Source of the DNA: Microstegium vimineum
Taxonomy: Eukaryota > Streptophyta > Magnoliopsida > Poales > Poaceae
Assembly (NCBI GenBank): GCA_022036555.1
Contig: CM039132.1
Location: forward strand, 57,378,509 to 57,442,508
Direction of reading: 5' to 3'
DNA length: 64,000 nt
A program made the position numbers and the translations under genes. Below the pieces are notes generated by a model. That model searched no databases. It was not told the origin of the DNA and saw only the letters and a program-made list of their open reading frames with translations. Below, one piece after another: positions 1-10,734 of this stretch (position 1 is its first letter; the number at the start of each line of letters is the position of its first letter).

Positions 1-126
1 TAAAAAATGCTTCCAAGTCTGTCACAAATTAGTTAGTTTCCTTGGCATTCTAGGGTTTAGGGTGATGATGATCTTCACTGCCGGTTCTTTCCCTGCCCCC
101 AATCATTCGGGGTCTGTCAGAGCTTG
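1..126. mobile_element. Left part of an outer, older CACTA-like element
   Basis: This stretch and its continuation at 6193-6279 appear to be one element split by the insertion at 127-6192. The left piece carries 'cactgccggtt' and the right piece carries 'aaccggcaatg' and 'ccggtagtgatggg', which read as subterminal repeats in opposite orientations. The right piece ends at about 6279 in 'ctgtagtagta', close to the reverse complement of a CACTACTACAG terminus. The left terminus lies outside the window, so superfamily assignment rests on one end and the subterminal repeats. Confidence 0.45.
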
Positions 127-533
127 CACTACTAGAGAACAGACCTTTGGTCGATGTTCAAACTGAGCTTTAGTTCCAAAATTTTTTGTGTTCGGGACTA
201 ATAGATCTTTAGTCCCGTTTGGTAACATCAACCGGGACTAAAGAAATTTCCTTTAGTCCTAGTTGGTGTTCCCAACCGGAACTAAAGGTCCAGAAAATTT
301 AGTCACGATTGGTAAGACCAACCCAGACTAAAGGTAGACCCTTTAGTCCCAGTTGGTGTTCCCACCCGGACTAAAGGTCCCTTTAGTCCCAGTTGTTGTT
401 CCCAACCAGGACTAAAGGTCTCTCGATGTATGGTTTAAAAGTTAAGGATTCTATTTATCATCAGATATACTGTGTAGGTGGGGTGGTAAGTCACGCGCGA
501 GGCTGTGCATGAGGTCTTGGAGGTCTCGGGTTC

Positions 534-1371
534 GAAGTAAGATCGCTCAACTATGCTTCCCGAAAAAAGGGATTAAAGAATTAAATACTTCCATACCTTT
601 CCGGGAAGCACAACAGAGGGAACGGATCTCGCCCCGGAGGGGAATAACTCCATAGTTCAGGACTAGTTTCATAGAATTGGGGCTATATCCAGTATAAATA
701 AAAGTATAGATTGGGGATCTATACTTATATTTATGAAGGCGAGCTAGGAATCAGATTTCTTACTACCCTTCGAGTCCGATCTCAGGGTAGCCCTTAGGCA
801 AGGTTAAGATCCCAGAGGTCGGTCCCTCTTCCCAAGGATCTGAGCTCCCTTCTCTTTCTCAGCCTGGCAAGTAGTCTTTCCTATAAATTGGAATTCCTCC
901 CAAGGTCGGAAACTATATTATCTTGATCTTCTTCTTTAGGTTATTCCCTTGGGTCAACCCTAAAGAAGTTGATGGCAAGTCCAACCAAACAATATAGATC
1001 TCTTCTTAAGGGCATATCTGGTTTAGATTGTTCCTCATCAATTATGGTATTCCCTAGAAAAGTGGAAGATCTAGGAAAAGCCTGCCTCGCTTCTAGCTCG
1101 TGCCAGTAGCCAATCTGATAGGATTTGACTTGCAGGTCTAATCATACATGGCCTATCTTTTCCTAGCGTTCTAGAGCTTCCCAGACAGGGGTGTTTTTCT
1201 AGCAAGAAATGTGTTGTAATAGCAATCCTTGGATTAGAGGGATATTGGTGATGAGTGGCCCAATCTCTTGTTAAATCGTCGATTTATGGCGATCTTGATC
1301 GGATTTGAAATTGACTAGAATGATCTGTGAACCCGGAGTTGCAATATCAGTTGTTTCCTGCTTAGGGATAC
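534..1371 (+). repeat. Long direct repeat, copy 1 (838 bp), origin unknown
   Basis: This copy matches 5249-6053 over nearly its whole length with scattered substitutions. It starts at 'gaagtaagatcgctca' and ends at 'tgcttagggatac'. It contains about 36 bp (near 1236-1275) missing from copy 2. The ends are not TG...CA and no primer-binding site follows, so it does not look like an LTR. The non-repetitive texture reminded me of grass organellar DNA, but I cannot confirm that from the sequence. Confidence 0.8.
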
Positions 1372-1940
1372 CTTGGTTTAGTGCTAGCCACCTACTTCTA
1401 CAAACAGGTAAGACCTACCTGGAGGGGTTCGACTCCCCTTAGCTAGATGCGTGGCCATGGAATTCCAACCTCTATGGCTTTACCAATGTTCCCTTATTTC
1501 TTGTTGATTGCCCTAGCTTAGGAAGAGCCATCGGAACCTATCCGCAATCATCCCCTGGGGATAAAGGCCAATTCATCCATGGATGAATACATTCCCTGAC
1601 AAGAACATGTTAGAGACTTGAGTGACAAAGGACAAGAAGGCACAGATTGTGGCCACGCTTCTTTGGTAGGCAAAACCTGTCATGCTAGGATTGAAGCAGC
1701 CATTGGCAAGGTTCCCTAGGGGAGCTTTTCCTGCGATAGTGACCGATGCGACACTATACCAGAAAGGGCACTTAGGGGTTTATCAAGAAAGGTGTGGATG
1801 TTGTATTCTTTAGTGCATAGCTTAGAAAGGGTATCCGGGCGAATACCTTTAAAAGGTTTCCCCCGGACCCCCTTCCAAAAAAAAGTGATCAGTGAACCTA
1901 GTTATTTTCGATTAATAAAGTGGTAAGGTTCACTACTATG
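1372..1940. other. Unassigned spacer between the long direct repeats (left part)
   Basis: No convincing ORF is present. With 5069-5248 it formed one spacer of about 750 bp before the solo LTR inserted at the 'aaggt' target. It includes a 'ggttcgactcccc' stretch like a tRNA T-arm, but no cloverleaf can be formed around it. The texture is similar to the flanking direct repeats, so the whole block 534-6053 without the LTRs probably entered the CACTA-like element as one piece. Confidence 0.4.
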
Positions 1941-1945
1941 AAGGT

Positions 1946-4900
1946 TGAAAGGTCCTAGATGGCTAGAGGGGGGTGAATAGCCTAATAAAATTTCTACAAA
2001 ACACTAGAGCAAAAGGTTAGATAACACTTAAGCGAAGCTTTTTGCTCTAGCTCTACTAGGGATGCAAAGCCACCTATCCAAGCAATTCTAGTTAACTAAG
2101 TGCCTACACACAATAGCAAGAACCTAAGGCACTTAGCTCAAGCAAGCTAAAACAACTAACAAGAGAACTAACTAACAAGCTAACTAGACAAGATATGAAA
2201 GAAAGTAAATGTAAGGATAAGGGTGATTGTTATACTGATGCCTTGTGATCAAAGGATGTCAATATGAAGAATCAATCACAATGAAAACCAATGAGTAGCC
2301 GGGAGACAAGATGAACACAAGAAATTTTCTCCCGAGGTTCACTTGGTTGCCACCAAGCTAGTCCCCGTTGTGTCGACTACCCAAGTGGTGATTCAGTGGC
2401 TAATAGGCAATCACAAGCCTAGCCCACTACCCGGGCGCCACAAGAATCCACCCAAATGAGAGTAACTCAATGACACAAGCAATCCACTAGAGTTACCCTT
2501 TGGCGCTCCACCGAGGTGGGTACAAGCCCTCTCACAATTCGATGAAGCCGGCCACGAACAATCACCAACACGTGTCGAAGCTTCTCCACAATCGTCAAGC
2601 CGTCTAGGTGTTGGCAAACACAAATAATAACAAGAAATCCCACGGCGATGACGATGACCAAGTGCCACTAAGATGCAATGCAATGATCAAGCACTTGGTT
2701 CACTCAAACTCTCATGAATTAGCTAGCAAAGCAAAGAGAGATGAGTTGTGGGCTATCTCAAGCAAGCACAAAGAGTGAGAATGAATGAGAGGTGCAAGAG
2801 AGAGCCCTAAAGGCCGGCCAAACCACTTATATAGCTTCCCAAACCGAGCTAGCCATTTTGCCCCTTCACTACCACTGTCTGCGTGCCTCCGGACGCACTT
2901 TGCATGAAGGGTCCAGACTAAAGCGCATGCGTCTGGACCCTCCTTCCATTTGAATTCTACCTTTGGCGCCTTCTCTGTTGCCGACGTGTCACCTCCGGAC
3001 GGTGTATACAGTAGCGTACGGATCCTCTTTTCCTTGCGTCCGGACCTCACCAGAGACTGTCCAGAGAGCTCCAAATGCCCGGACGCACGTCCGGAGTCCA
3101 CTGTCCGGACTATGCTTAGCGTCCGGATAATTCCACCAGAGAAGAACAGAGAGCTCCATGTCTCCGGACTCATGACCGGAGTCCTGTGTCCAGATGCACA
3201 ACAGCGTCCGGAGGTCATGTGCGCTGCCAGCCGAGGCTAGGGTATGTGAGAGTTCCCTTGTGTTTTGGTTTTGAGTAATTGATGAATCTATCTAAGTACT
3301 AACCTTGATCTCTAAGTGTGAATCATGAGATAGGTTGGTACATGCCATGTGATGGAGCAAGGTGGATCAAGTGGATGGCACAAGCTCTAGCATGGTGGTG
3401 GTGCAAAGGAAAATGGAGAAGGATTCAAGCCAAAGGTGAAATAGGAATCTATTTTCGATTTGGTGATCAAGACACCATAGAGGGTGTGATCACATTTAGG
3501 ATAGATAGCCGTACTATCAAGGAGGGAGCTCTCGTGTTTGATTACGGTTATCATGTGCCACTAGGTTCATTGCATTGCGTTTAAAATCAAATTAACTAGT
3601 GAGGAGAGCCAACTAATTCCAAGATAATTGTGAACTAAAAGCTAACACACGTGCACAAGTGTTGAGATCACTTAGTGTTGGCTCTTGGAAGCTTGGAGAA
3701 GTTGGAGAAGTGTTTGGCAGCTCAAAAGAGCTTCGGACAGAGGTCTGGACGCAAGGTGTATGTCCGGTCCGGACCATCAGAGATGGGTCCGGAGGCATAC
3801 CCTAGCGTGTCTGGCTGAGCAGAGGAACCGGACGTAGTTTGAGGTCCGGACGCAGGGCACCGGACATGCGTCCGGAGTGCTTGCCCTCTCTATTGCTCTC
3901 TGTGTGGAGCGTCCGGACGCAGGTTGATGGTCCGGACCGTGAACCGGACATGTGTCTGGAGTGAAAGAAGAGAAGAGGGAGCTCTCGGGTTCTCGGAATT
4001 AATTTCCGGATGCTGGAGGGGTCGAGTCCGGACGCTGTGTGCAGTTGCGTCCGGAGACGCGTGGCGAGCTGTGGTGCGAGCGAGAAAGAGGCTGTTTGAA
4101 TCGGCAGGCGACCGGACGCAGGTGAACCTCGGTAAAAAATCTTTTGTCATCTTGTCTCTACCGAGGATTCATATTGTGATTGCTTCCATATTGGATATCT
4201 CTTGATTGCTACTCTCCACGTTGGTATAATCTTTCTATCTCTAGCTTTGCACTACTATTCTTTACATTCTTGCAAAGTAGAGCCTCTAGCTTAGCTTGTG
4301 TAGCTTAGTTGTGTAGCTCTAGTTCTCTAGCTCTTGTATGTGACATAGGTTATCTTGCTAGGGACTAGATTTGGTAGGTGGCTTGCCTAACCGTAGTGCT
4401 AGTGCAAACTTGCTTAAGCCGTGTTTTATTCTAACAAGTTTGCTTAGTGTTGTTGTAGAAAATTTTAATAGGCTATTCACCCCCCTCTAGCCATTTCTAG
4501 ACCTTGCAGTATGCTACCGGACGCATCTGCATTAGTCCGGACCGAGCATCCCTAACGTCCGGACCCTGCGTCCGGACAGCTTCTCTCTGTCCAAATGAGT
4601 TGCATCTTCTTCTCCAAGTCTTCAAGTGCTAACACTTTGAGATCCATACACTTGTGCTCTGTGTTAGCCTTTTCATTGAATTATCTTAGATTTAAATCAA
4701 GTTCACGTCACTTAGGTTCATTTTAATTATGCATGCAATGCAAACCTAGTGGCACATGATAACCGCAATCGACACGAGTTTTCCCTTCTTGATAGTACGG
4801 CTATCTATCCTAAATGTGATCACACTCTCTATAGTGTCTTGATCACTAAACCAAAAATGGCCCTATGATATACCTTTGTCTTGAGCCCATTTTTGTTTTT

Positions 4901-5063
4901 CTCTTTCTTATTTTACTTAAACCATGAAGCACTTGATCAATGCACCATTGTCATCCTTCTAGCTCCATGTGCCAAGGTGGATTACCCTAGCTAGATCATG
5001 CACTTAGCACTAGGGTTAGTCCATAGGTTTCATCAATTAACCAAAACCAAACTTGGGCTTTCA
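1946..5063 (-). mobile_element. Solo LTR (SIRE-type Copia family A), interrupted by another solo LTR
   Basis: On the minus strand the LTR starts TGAAAGCCCAAG at 5063 and ends GGACCTTTCA at 1946. A perfect 5-bp TSD 'aaggt' lies at 1941-1945 and 5064-5068. After removing the inner insertion (3247-4508 plus its TSD) the LTR is about 1.85 kb. No gag or pol is attached, so it is a solo LTR left by LTR-LTR recombination. The same family is recognisable at 51535-54770. The LTR carries many GTCCGGACGC motifs (2880-3240 and 4514-4580). Confidence 0.85.
3247..4508 (+). mobile_element. Solo LTR nested inside the family A solo LTR
   Basis: The LTR begins TGAGAGTTCCC and ends CTAGACCTTGCA. It is flanked by a perfect 5-bp TSD 'gtatg' at 3242-3246 and 4509-4513. 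It is 1262 bp long and in the opposite orientation to its host LTR. It shares with family A a conserved block near 3467-3570 (gatcaagacac...gatagccgtactat) and an array of GTCCGGACGC motifs (3725-4120), so it is a related family. No internal retrotransposon sequence is present. Confidence 0.87.
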
Positions 5064-5248
5064 AAGGTAATAACAAAGGCCCCTACCTTGGGGGGAACTC
5101 CCCCCAAGCCCCCCTATTTTAGTATAAACTAAATGTTCGAGCTTGCTTGTTTGTTATTATTACATAGTTTTACTTGTTCGATCCAACCTTCGGTATAGAT
5201 AATCCTCCCTATCAGGAAGGCTCATCTCTACCTTTGGTTTCAGGATAA

Positions 5249-6053
5249 GAAGTAAGATCGCTCAGCTATGCTTCCCGAAAAAAATGATTAAAGAATTAAA
5301 TACTTCCATACCTTTTCGGGAAGCAGAGCAGAGGGAATGGAGCCCTCGCCCCAGAGGGGAATAACTCCATAGTTCAGGATTAGTTTCATAGAATTGAGGA
5401 TATATCCTGTATAAATAAAAGTATAGATTGGGGATCTATACTTATATTTATGAAGGCGAGCTAGGAATCAGATGTCTTACTACCCTTCGAGTCCGATCTC
5501 AAGGTAACGCTTAGGCAAGGTTAAGATCCCATAGGTCGGTCCCTCTTCCCTAGGGTCAGAGCTCCCTTCTCTTTCCTAGCCCGGCAAGTAGTCTTTCCTA
5601 TAAATTGGAATTCCTCCAAAGGTCAGAAACTATATTATCTTTATCTTCTTCTTTAGGTTATTCCCTTGGGTCAACCCTAAAGAAGTTGATGGCAAGTCCA
5701 ACCAAACAATATAGATCTATTCTTAAGGGCATATCTGGTTTAGATTGTTCCTCGTCAATTCTAGTATTCCCTAGAAAAGTGGAAGATCTAGGAAAAGCCT
5801 GCCTCGCTTCTAGCTCGTGTCAGTAGCCAATCTGATAGGATTTGACTTGCAGGTCTACTCATACATGGCCTATCTTTTCCTAGCGTTATAGGGCTTCCCA
5901 GACAGGGGTGTTTTTCTAGCAAGAAATGTGTTGTAACAGCAATCCTTGGATTTGAAATCGTCGATTTATGGCGATTCTGATCGGATTTGAAATTGACTAG
6001 AATGATCTGTGAACCCGGAGTTGCAATATCAGTTGTTTCCTGCTTAGGGATAC
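5249..6053 (+). repeat. Long direct repeat, copy 2 (805 bp)
   Basis: This is the second copy of the 534-1371 repeat, in the same orientation and about 36 bp shorter. A 73-codon ORF at 5605-5826 lies inside it, but copy 1 does not keep the matching frame convincingly, so I do not call it a gene. Immediately after its end the CACTA subterminal repeats resume at about 6058. Confidence 0.8.
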
Positions 6054-6525
6054 ACGAGAGGACCTTTAGTCCCGGTTGTGCGAACCGGGACTAAAGGATA
6101 ACACATTTAGTCTCGGAAACGTAGTCCCGGTTGAGAAAACCGGGACTGAAGGCCCTTCCCAACCGGGACCAAAGTCCCTCTCTGTAGTAGGGTTGAACCG
6201 GCAATGAAGGTGCATCACCGCCGGCCCAAAAAAACCCGGTAGTGATGGGCCGACAGTGATGTCTGATTCTGTAGTAGTATCTCTCCTTTCAATCTATATA
6301 TATAGTTGCCTTTTTTCACCCTAAAAACCATGATCCTATATAACATGGACATGGCTGCTGGAGCCACTTCTGTCTGAAGCAGCCACTGACCAATCCAGTC
6401 ATTGTGCTAACACCCATTAACACATCAAGCCTTTTCAAACATACTATGCATATGGAACCACACCACTAGACATCAGTGACTTATACTGATGTAAAACTGC
6501 AAAACATCCCTGATATGACCAATAC

Positions 6526-6857
6526 AACGCCTTCATCGCCCTTTGTTGCTGGCAGCTCTGGAAAAGGAGGAACGGGGTGGTCTTTCGTGATGAGCACCAA
6601 AGCCTAACTAAACTCCTAACTGCCTGTAAAGCAGGGGCAATTTAGTGGAAAAAAGCAAAAAAGTGATAGAAAGCTTGATCCCCATTTCTAGAAATGTCGA
6701 TGAACTCATCTCAGCTCTAAATGTAAACTAAGACTACTAGACATTAGCTTTAGTAAGCCTTTGTATAATCCTTGTGACATCTTTGTAAGATTATGAGCAA
6801 TGTTTCTTCAATAAATCAGGTGGGGGGTATCTCCCCCCGTTGAAGTTTTCAAAAAAC
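6526..6857 (+). pseudogene. LINE (non-LTR retrotransposon) 3' fragment
   Basis: The frame starting at 6526 reads NAFIALCCWQLWKRRNGVVF, followed by about twenty more residues before a stop. This resembles the C-terminal zf-RVT region after the reverse transcriptase in plant LINEs, where the W-x-x-RN-x-x-VF pattern is typical. A short 3' UTR-like stretch and a run of A (about 6850-6856) follow. Everything upstream of the last ~40 codons is missing, as expected of a 5'-truncated LINE insertion. It is non-functional. Confidence 0.6.
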
Positions 6858-7183
6858 CATGTCACTGTACCTGATATCAGTTATGTGTGTTTTCTACTTG
6901 TGATCAACCTCACTTGTTTTTGTTTTCAAAAAATGATTTGTGCTACTTGCCGGCCTCTCGTGAATGAGCATCAGGGAATCAATATTGGACCAGTGGGGCT
7001 ATAGTATATATAAAAAAGTTTGTGTGTGGATCAGCAGTGGTTTGATGATTTTAGTGGCTTGCCGAGATATCGATCGGTGTCCAACTTAGATCGGATCAAT
7101 GACGGAACCAGGGGCCGGCAGGGGGCCACGGCCCCCTATGCCACATTTTTTAAAAAAAAAACCTCTGTAAATTAAGCTCAAAT

Positions 7184-7315
7184 GAAAAAAGAGCTATTTT
7201 TTTATTCTCTTTTATACAAGTTGTCACAACAAAAAAAGAGCTATTGTTTTATTCTCTTTTATACAAGTTGTCACAACAAAAAAGAGCTATTTTTTATATT
7301 CTCTTTTATACACAT
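7184..7315 (+). repeat. Short tandem repeat inside the hAT element
   Basis: Two full copies and one partial copy of a unit built on 'gagctatttttttattctc' and 'ttgtcacaacaaa' are arranged head to tail. Small length differences occur in the T and A runs. The repeat produces an artificial repetitive ORF (7182-7397) that should not be read as a gene. Confidence 0.8.
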
Positions 7316-7719
7316 TACCGTTGGTCGTCGTTGGCACCACCTCCACATCCGTGGTGGTGCCGCCGCCAGGAGCCATGATAATGGTGACCATCAGTAGGCA
7401 CGCAAGTAGAACAAGCGGTGTGTTGGTGAAAGCTCGAGCCATGGCTTAGTTCTCTCCTTGATGGATATGTATGGATGGATGGAGCTGCTCTTATCGCAGT
7501 TTGACCAGTGAGAGCTAGGTCCTTACGTGGACGACCAGGAGAGAGACCGGCCAGTATGTCAACAAGGCAGCAAGACAACAACATATGTACGTGTATGTAA
7601 TAAGGAAGCAAAAGAGACAGGCCGGGAGTAGTATGTATCTCTATATGTGCATGTATGGTGTACACTCAGCTCGCTTTTCCATTGTGCTGGTTCCGGGAAG
7701 CAGTTTTTTTTGCCTGAAA

Positions 7720-7862
7720 GGACATATGCCCTTGCATCGTGGATCACACGATTCGTATTGAGATGTGTGCACAACAGGAGAGAGAATTTAATATTGTTAC
7801 TCTACTGTTGTGCACACATCTCAATACAAATCGTTTGGTCCATAATGCAAGGGCATGTGTCC
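7720..7862. repeat. Long near-perfect hairpin, 58-bp arms and 27-bp loop
   Basis: The arms are 7720-7777 and 7805-7862. Both arms begin with a 'ggacayatgcccttgcat'-type sequence when read 5'->3' on their own strands and end in 'gtgtgcacaacag'. They differ at only a handful of positions. The pairing continues weakly a few bases beyond. It lies within the 7097-7901 hAT element and may be an independently inserted foldback MITE. A transcript would form a long double-stranded stem able to feed small-RNA production; that is inference. Confidence 0.85.
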
Positions 7863-7970
7863 TTGAGGGCAAACTTTATTTTCCCGCTAGTTCCGTCACT
7901 GGATCGGATAGCTCTTATACGTGTATGTAATACACATCTCATATGTGATAGAGGGACCATTGCAATAATA

Positions 7971-8141
7971 CAGTGGCGGAGCCACCGTCCGGCCACCCCG
8001 GTGGCTGGTCGGGCTTTGATCAAAGTTTCAAAGAAGTTTAAAAGGAATTTATTTTATATCTATTTTTTTTAATTTTATAACTAAATATTTTTATAAAATA
8101 AGTATTGTCTGAGCTTCTAAAATCTTCAGGCTCCGCCGTTG
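7971..8141. mobile_element. Short hAT-type MITE (171 bp)
   Basis: It starts CAGTGGCGGAGCC and ends GGCTCCGCCGTTG, an inverted match. The flanks 'caataata' (7963-7970) and 'caatttta' (8142-8149) agree at 6 of 8 positions, as for a decayed 8-bp TSD. The ends match the family also found at 7097, 20788 and 36058. It lies about 160 bp from the 3' end of the small gene at 8300-8841. Confidence 0.75.
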
Positions 8142-8299
8142 CAATTTTAAGTACGGTTTGATTTGTACGCCAATGGCGTCGAGAAGCCGGCCGCCGCCGG
8201 AGCGTCCCCAGAAGCCAACGATGCAGCAGCTCGCAGCTCTGGAACGGAGAACGGCGTCGCAGTACCTGTCCCGGAGCGGCCGTCGTATGGTGCAGAACG

Positions 8300-8841
8300 T
8301 CAGCGAGGTGACGACGGCGCCGGGGACACGGCCGCCGTAACGCCCTGTCGTCCGCTCAACCTTCCAAAACGACGGCTTTCCTCCATCAGAACTCGCGCAG
8401 CTTCAGCGCCTGAGTTCAATCTCCGACGGACTACTACAACATATGCAATTCTCTCCTTCGCCGTCTCCAAAAGTTTCTGAAAACAAAGAACAAGTGAAGC
8501 ACTCATACAGGACATCTGGTTAGAAGGAGAAGTGATGAATGGAGTGTGTAACTCGATCATGAGCAGAGGACAGCAAACGCCTGGAACGACGAACGTACGT
8601 TGGCAACAGCCTCGACGCCGGTGCCGATGCGGTAGTTGTCGGTGACGAGTATGCTAAGTACTGGATCTCCGCAGCCAAGCTCCAGGATCACGACGATGGC
8701 AGAGGTGTACAAGCACACGGGGACGGCGATGGCGAGCACGGTAAGCACCGAGAGGCGCCGGCGGCGTGCCATTTCTTTCCTCTCCGGCCCTGCAACGGCG
8801 ATGGAGTTGGATCGATGTCGTTTTGGCTTGGCCACAACCAT
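8300..8841 (-). CDS. Small two-exon gene for a 139-aa predicted membrane protein, function unknown
   Basis: I do not recognise the product. Exon 1 (8841-8599) encodes 81 residues with a basic N-terminus, a second possible start at residue 24 (MARRRRLS) and a hydrophobic segment at about residues 30-54 (LSVLTVLAIAVPVCLYTSAI...) that should span a membrane or act as a signal anchor. Exon 2 (8476-8300) encodes 58 residues starting KLLETAKERIAYVVVVRRRL and ending in a Ser/Pro-rich tail. The 122-bp intron (8598-8477) begins GTACGT and ends TTTGTTTTCAG. Both junctions are phase 0, so the two frames join cleanly. The splice sites and the compositionally normal protein on both sides argue for a real gene. 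No promoter motif is clear, and hAT MITEs lie just downstream. Alternatively it is a fragment of a longer gene with exons I did not detect. Confidence 0.45.
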
Positions 8842-9355
8842 TCAACCAAGTATTGCTGGACGGACGGCAGCAAAAGCATTCACAAACACATACATAGGCG
8901 CGGCTATATGCAGTTAAGAATACTCTCTTGTTATTACAGCTTATTCATTCCACCTATAAGGCTATAATCCTATATTCACGGATTACATAGTATAGTTTTA
9001 GCTGTCAGTGTTGTCTTGTGTCTGTAAATCAGCAGCCGGCGCAGTGACGTTGATGGGGACATCAAAATCCATGGGAACAAGGCCAAGAAACAACCTACCA
9101 GAGGACGTAAAATTGTTGACGGTTCATGCTCATTTTATTTCGGTAGACCTTGTAAATACAGACCGCAATGGATGAAAGCCTGATGGGGCAATGCCACGTG
9201 GAGGTGGAAGGCCTATATATGGGTCGGAAACTCTTTTCTCACAGAAGAAACAATAATGGTATCTAAGGGATAAACATCGCTAACTCTATACCAGCAACTG
9301 CAGTAGAATCAGGATACAAGCATTATCTGGAATGATTGGGTGCAAAACATTTATA
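8842..9355. other. Intergenic; upstream region of the small minus-strand gene
   Basis: No ORF of substance. An AT-rich 'ctatatgc' at about 8913 could be a weak TATA-like site, but its orientation and distance are not decisive. No repeat was recognised. Confidence 0.3.
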
Positions 9356-9660
9356 CACTATCGGAAACAGTATAAATACCGAGTGCTAGAGGCTTTGCCG
9401 AGAGCATTATGTTGGACGCTTGACAAAGAGTATCTTTGCCAAGAGCCTCTGTCGACAAAGTTAGGAGCTCGACAAAAATGCCTTTGCCGAGAGTCAAGCT
9501 CTCGGCAAAAAAGGTCTTTGCCGAGAGCCATAACCTCGGCAAACACTATTTAGGAGCTCGGCAAAAATGCATTTGCTAGGAACTCAATTTTCAAATTTCT
9601 TAATTTTTTTAGTTTTTTTTTTGCTATATTTAGTTAATTTGTTTCAAATTTGAATCATCC
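9356..9660 (+). mobile_element. CACTA element left end with CTTTGCCGAG subterminal repeats (remnant)
   Basis: The end CACTATCGGAAACAG at 9356 is followed by repeated 'ctttgccgagagc' and inverted 'gctctcggcaaa' units up to about 9545. Such arrays are common in grass CACTA elements. The matching right end was not found within several kb, so it is a truncated copy. The right boundary given here is approximate. Confidence 0.6.
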
Positions 9661-10158
9661 CTGGCTGCCTAAGGCTACGTGTGTGTGCGAGTAGAGCCAT
9701 GGCCAATCGAATCAAATGAAGTTAGTCGTTTCAGAAACAAAAAAAAAAGAGATTTTTAGCAAAAAAAAAAAGAAGTGTGAAAGAATGGCCCAGCCTGGAC
9801 CGGTCCTCGCGTATGGCCTGCGAGCCCAGCCTGGCCCAACTAGCCATGATTGGGTAGCAGTGGCAGGCCCGCGGCCGTTGGGCGTGGAAGAACTGCTGCT
9901 TAAATCGTGGACCGTGTTGGTGACTGTGGATAACATCGGCCCGCCCGGAATGATACTTTTTTGAAGAGAAACACGGTCAATTTGTGTTGTTTGCTGTAAC
10001 ATGTGCATACCACACAGATAAAACCACTGCAACATGGGCTGGGTAGAGTGTGCCTAGACGAGCACTCCACGTCAGTACACCTGCAACTGCAACGCTGCAA
10101 TTACGTTTAGACCTTAGTTGTTAGGACTTTTCGTTTTCTTTGTAAGAGAGGTCAGAGT

Positions 10159-10270
10159 CCTGTCTTGTTCGACTAATGATTTCTATACTGATAAGCTAGC
10201 TGATGTTATTTTATTATGAGTAAAAAATATTATATCATATCTGTTAAGTCGAGCTGATAAATTCAATCAA
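10159..10270. mobile_element. Short MITE, family M, copy A (degenerate)
   Basis: It has the body typical of family M: 'ctgataagctagctgatgtt', a 'tgag..aaaaa' core and 'gagctgataa'. The terminal inverted repeats are eroded. Better copies are at 11931, 13577, 21213, 24191 and 26755. Confidence 0.5.
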
Positions 10271-10491
10271 ATACTCCCTTTGTCCAGGAAATTTTGCAAT
10301 TTAAGAGTTCAAATTTGTCCAACAAATTTTACAACTGTAGAATTTATAGGGTCTGTCATGCTAGACTATCACATGAAGGGGACCCGCATTAGACCTGTGC
10401 TGTGCTGTTGGTCATGCTCTTTCTCACAGTCCACGGATGTCTCTAGAACGCTAAAGAAAATAAAAATAAAAAACTAAACTTTGGGTCAGTA

Positions 10492-10734
10492 CTCCCTCCC
10501 TCCGTCCCACAAATAACGCAATTCTTTGACTTCTTCGATTTCTCTTTGGCCATTCGTTTTATTTAAAATTTTCATGTAAATAATAAAATAAATAGGTTAT
10601 TATAAAAATATATCTAATAATAAAATAAATCATAATAAAACAAATAATATTTATTAAAATATTTTGAGTAAGACGACCGGTCAAATGGAAATCGTTGAAG
10701 TCAAATAATTACGTTTTTTGTGGGACTGAGGGAG
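10492..10734. mobile_element. Stowaway MITE (243 bp)
   Basis: The ends are CTCCCTCCCTCCGTCCCAC and, inverted, 'gtgggactgagggag'. The TSD is TA (10490-10491 and 10735-10736). It is AT-rich inside with no coding capacity, matching Tc1/mariner-type Stowaway elements of grasses. A lone similar end ('actccctttgtcc', about 10274) lies just upstream without a partner. Confidence 0.85.

Larger units (their letters stand above)
127..6192. mobile_element. CACTA-like (En/Spm) non-autonomous DNA transposon with nested insertions
   Basis: The left end is CACTACTAGAGAACAG. The right end, read on the minus strand, is CCCTACTACAGAGAGG, a recognisable inverted match. A 3-bp TSD 'ttg' sits at 124-126 and 6193-6195, the size expected for CACTA elements. 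Both subterminal zones hold inverted copies of the 'ctttagtcccggtt' / 'aaccgggactaaag' unit (about 190-430 and 6060-6180), a pattern common in grass CACTA elements. No transposase ORF was seen. The interior is foreign: two copies of an ~800-bp repeat, unassigned sequence and nested solo LTRs. Confidence 0.7.
7097..7901. mobile_element. hAT-type non-autonomous element (805 bp)
   Basis: The ends are CAATGACGGAAC and, on the minus strand, CAGTGACGGAAC. A perfect 8-bp TSD 'gatcggat' lies at 7089-7096 and 7902-7909, which fits hAT elements. The interior holds about three tandem copies of a 45-50 bp unit (7184-7315: 'gagctattttttt...tacaagttgtcacaac') and a long hairpin at 7720-7862. No transposase is present. 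Confidence 0.85.

Noticed and set aside
480..540. tRNA-like stretch ending in 'gggttcgaa'
   Set aside because: Only a T-loop-like sequence is present; no acceptor stem or anticodon arm can be formed.
3890..4205. Overlapping ORFs within the nested solo LTR
   Set aside because: They lie in the GTCCGGACGC array of an LTR with a defined TSD; their proteins are translated repeats.
5605..5826. 73-codon ORF inside the second long direct repeat
   Set aside because: The homologous segment in the first copy does not conserve the start and frame convincingly.
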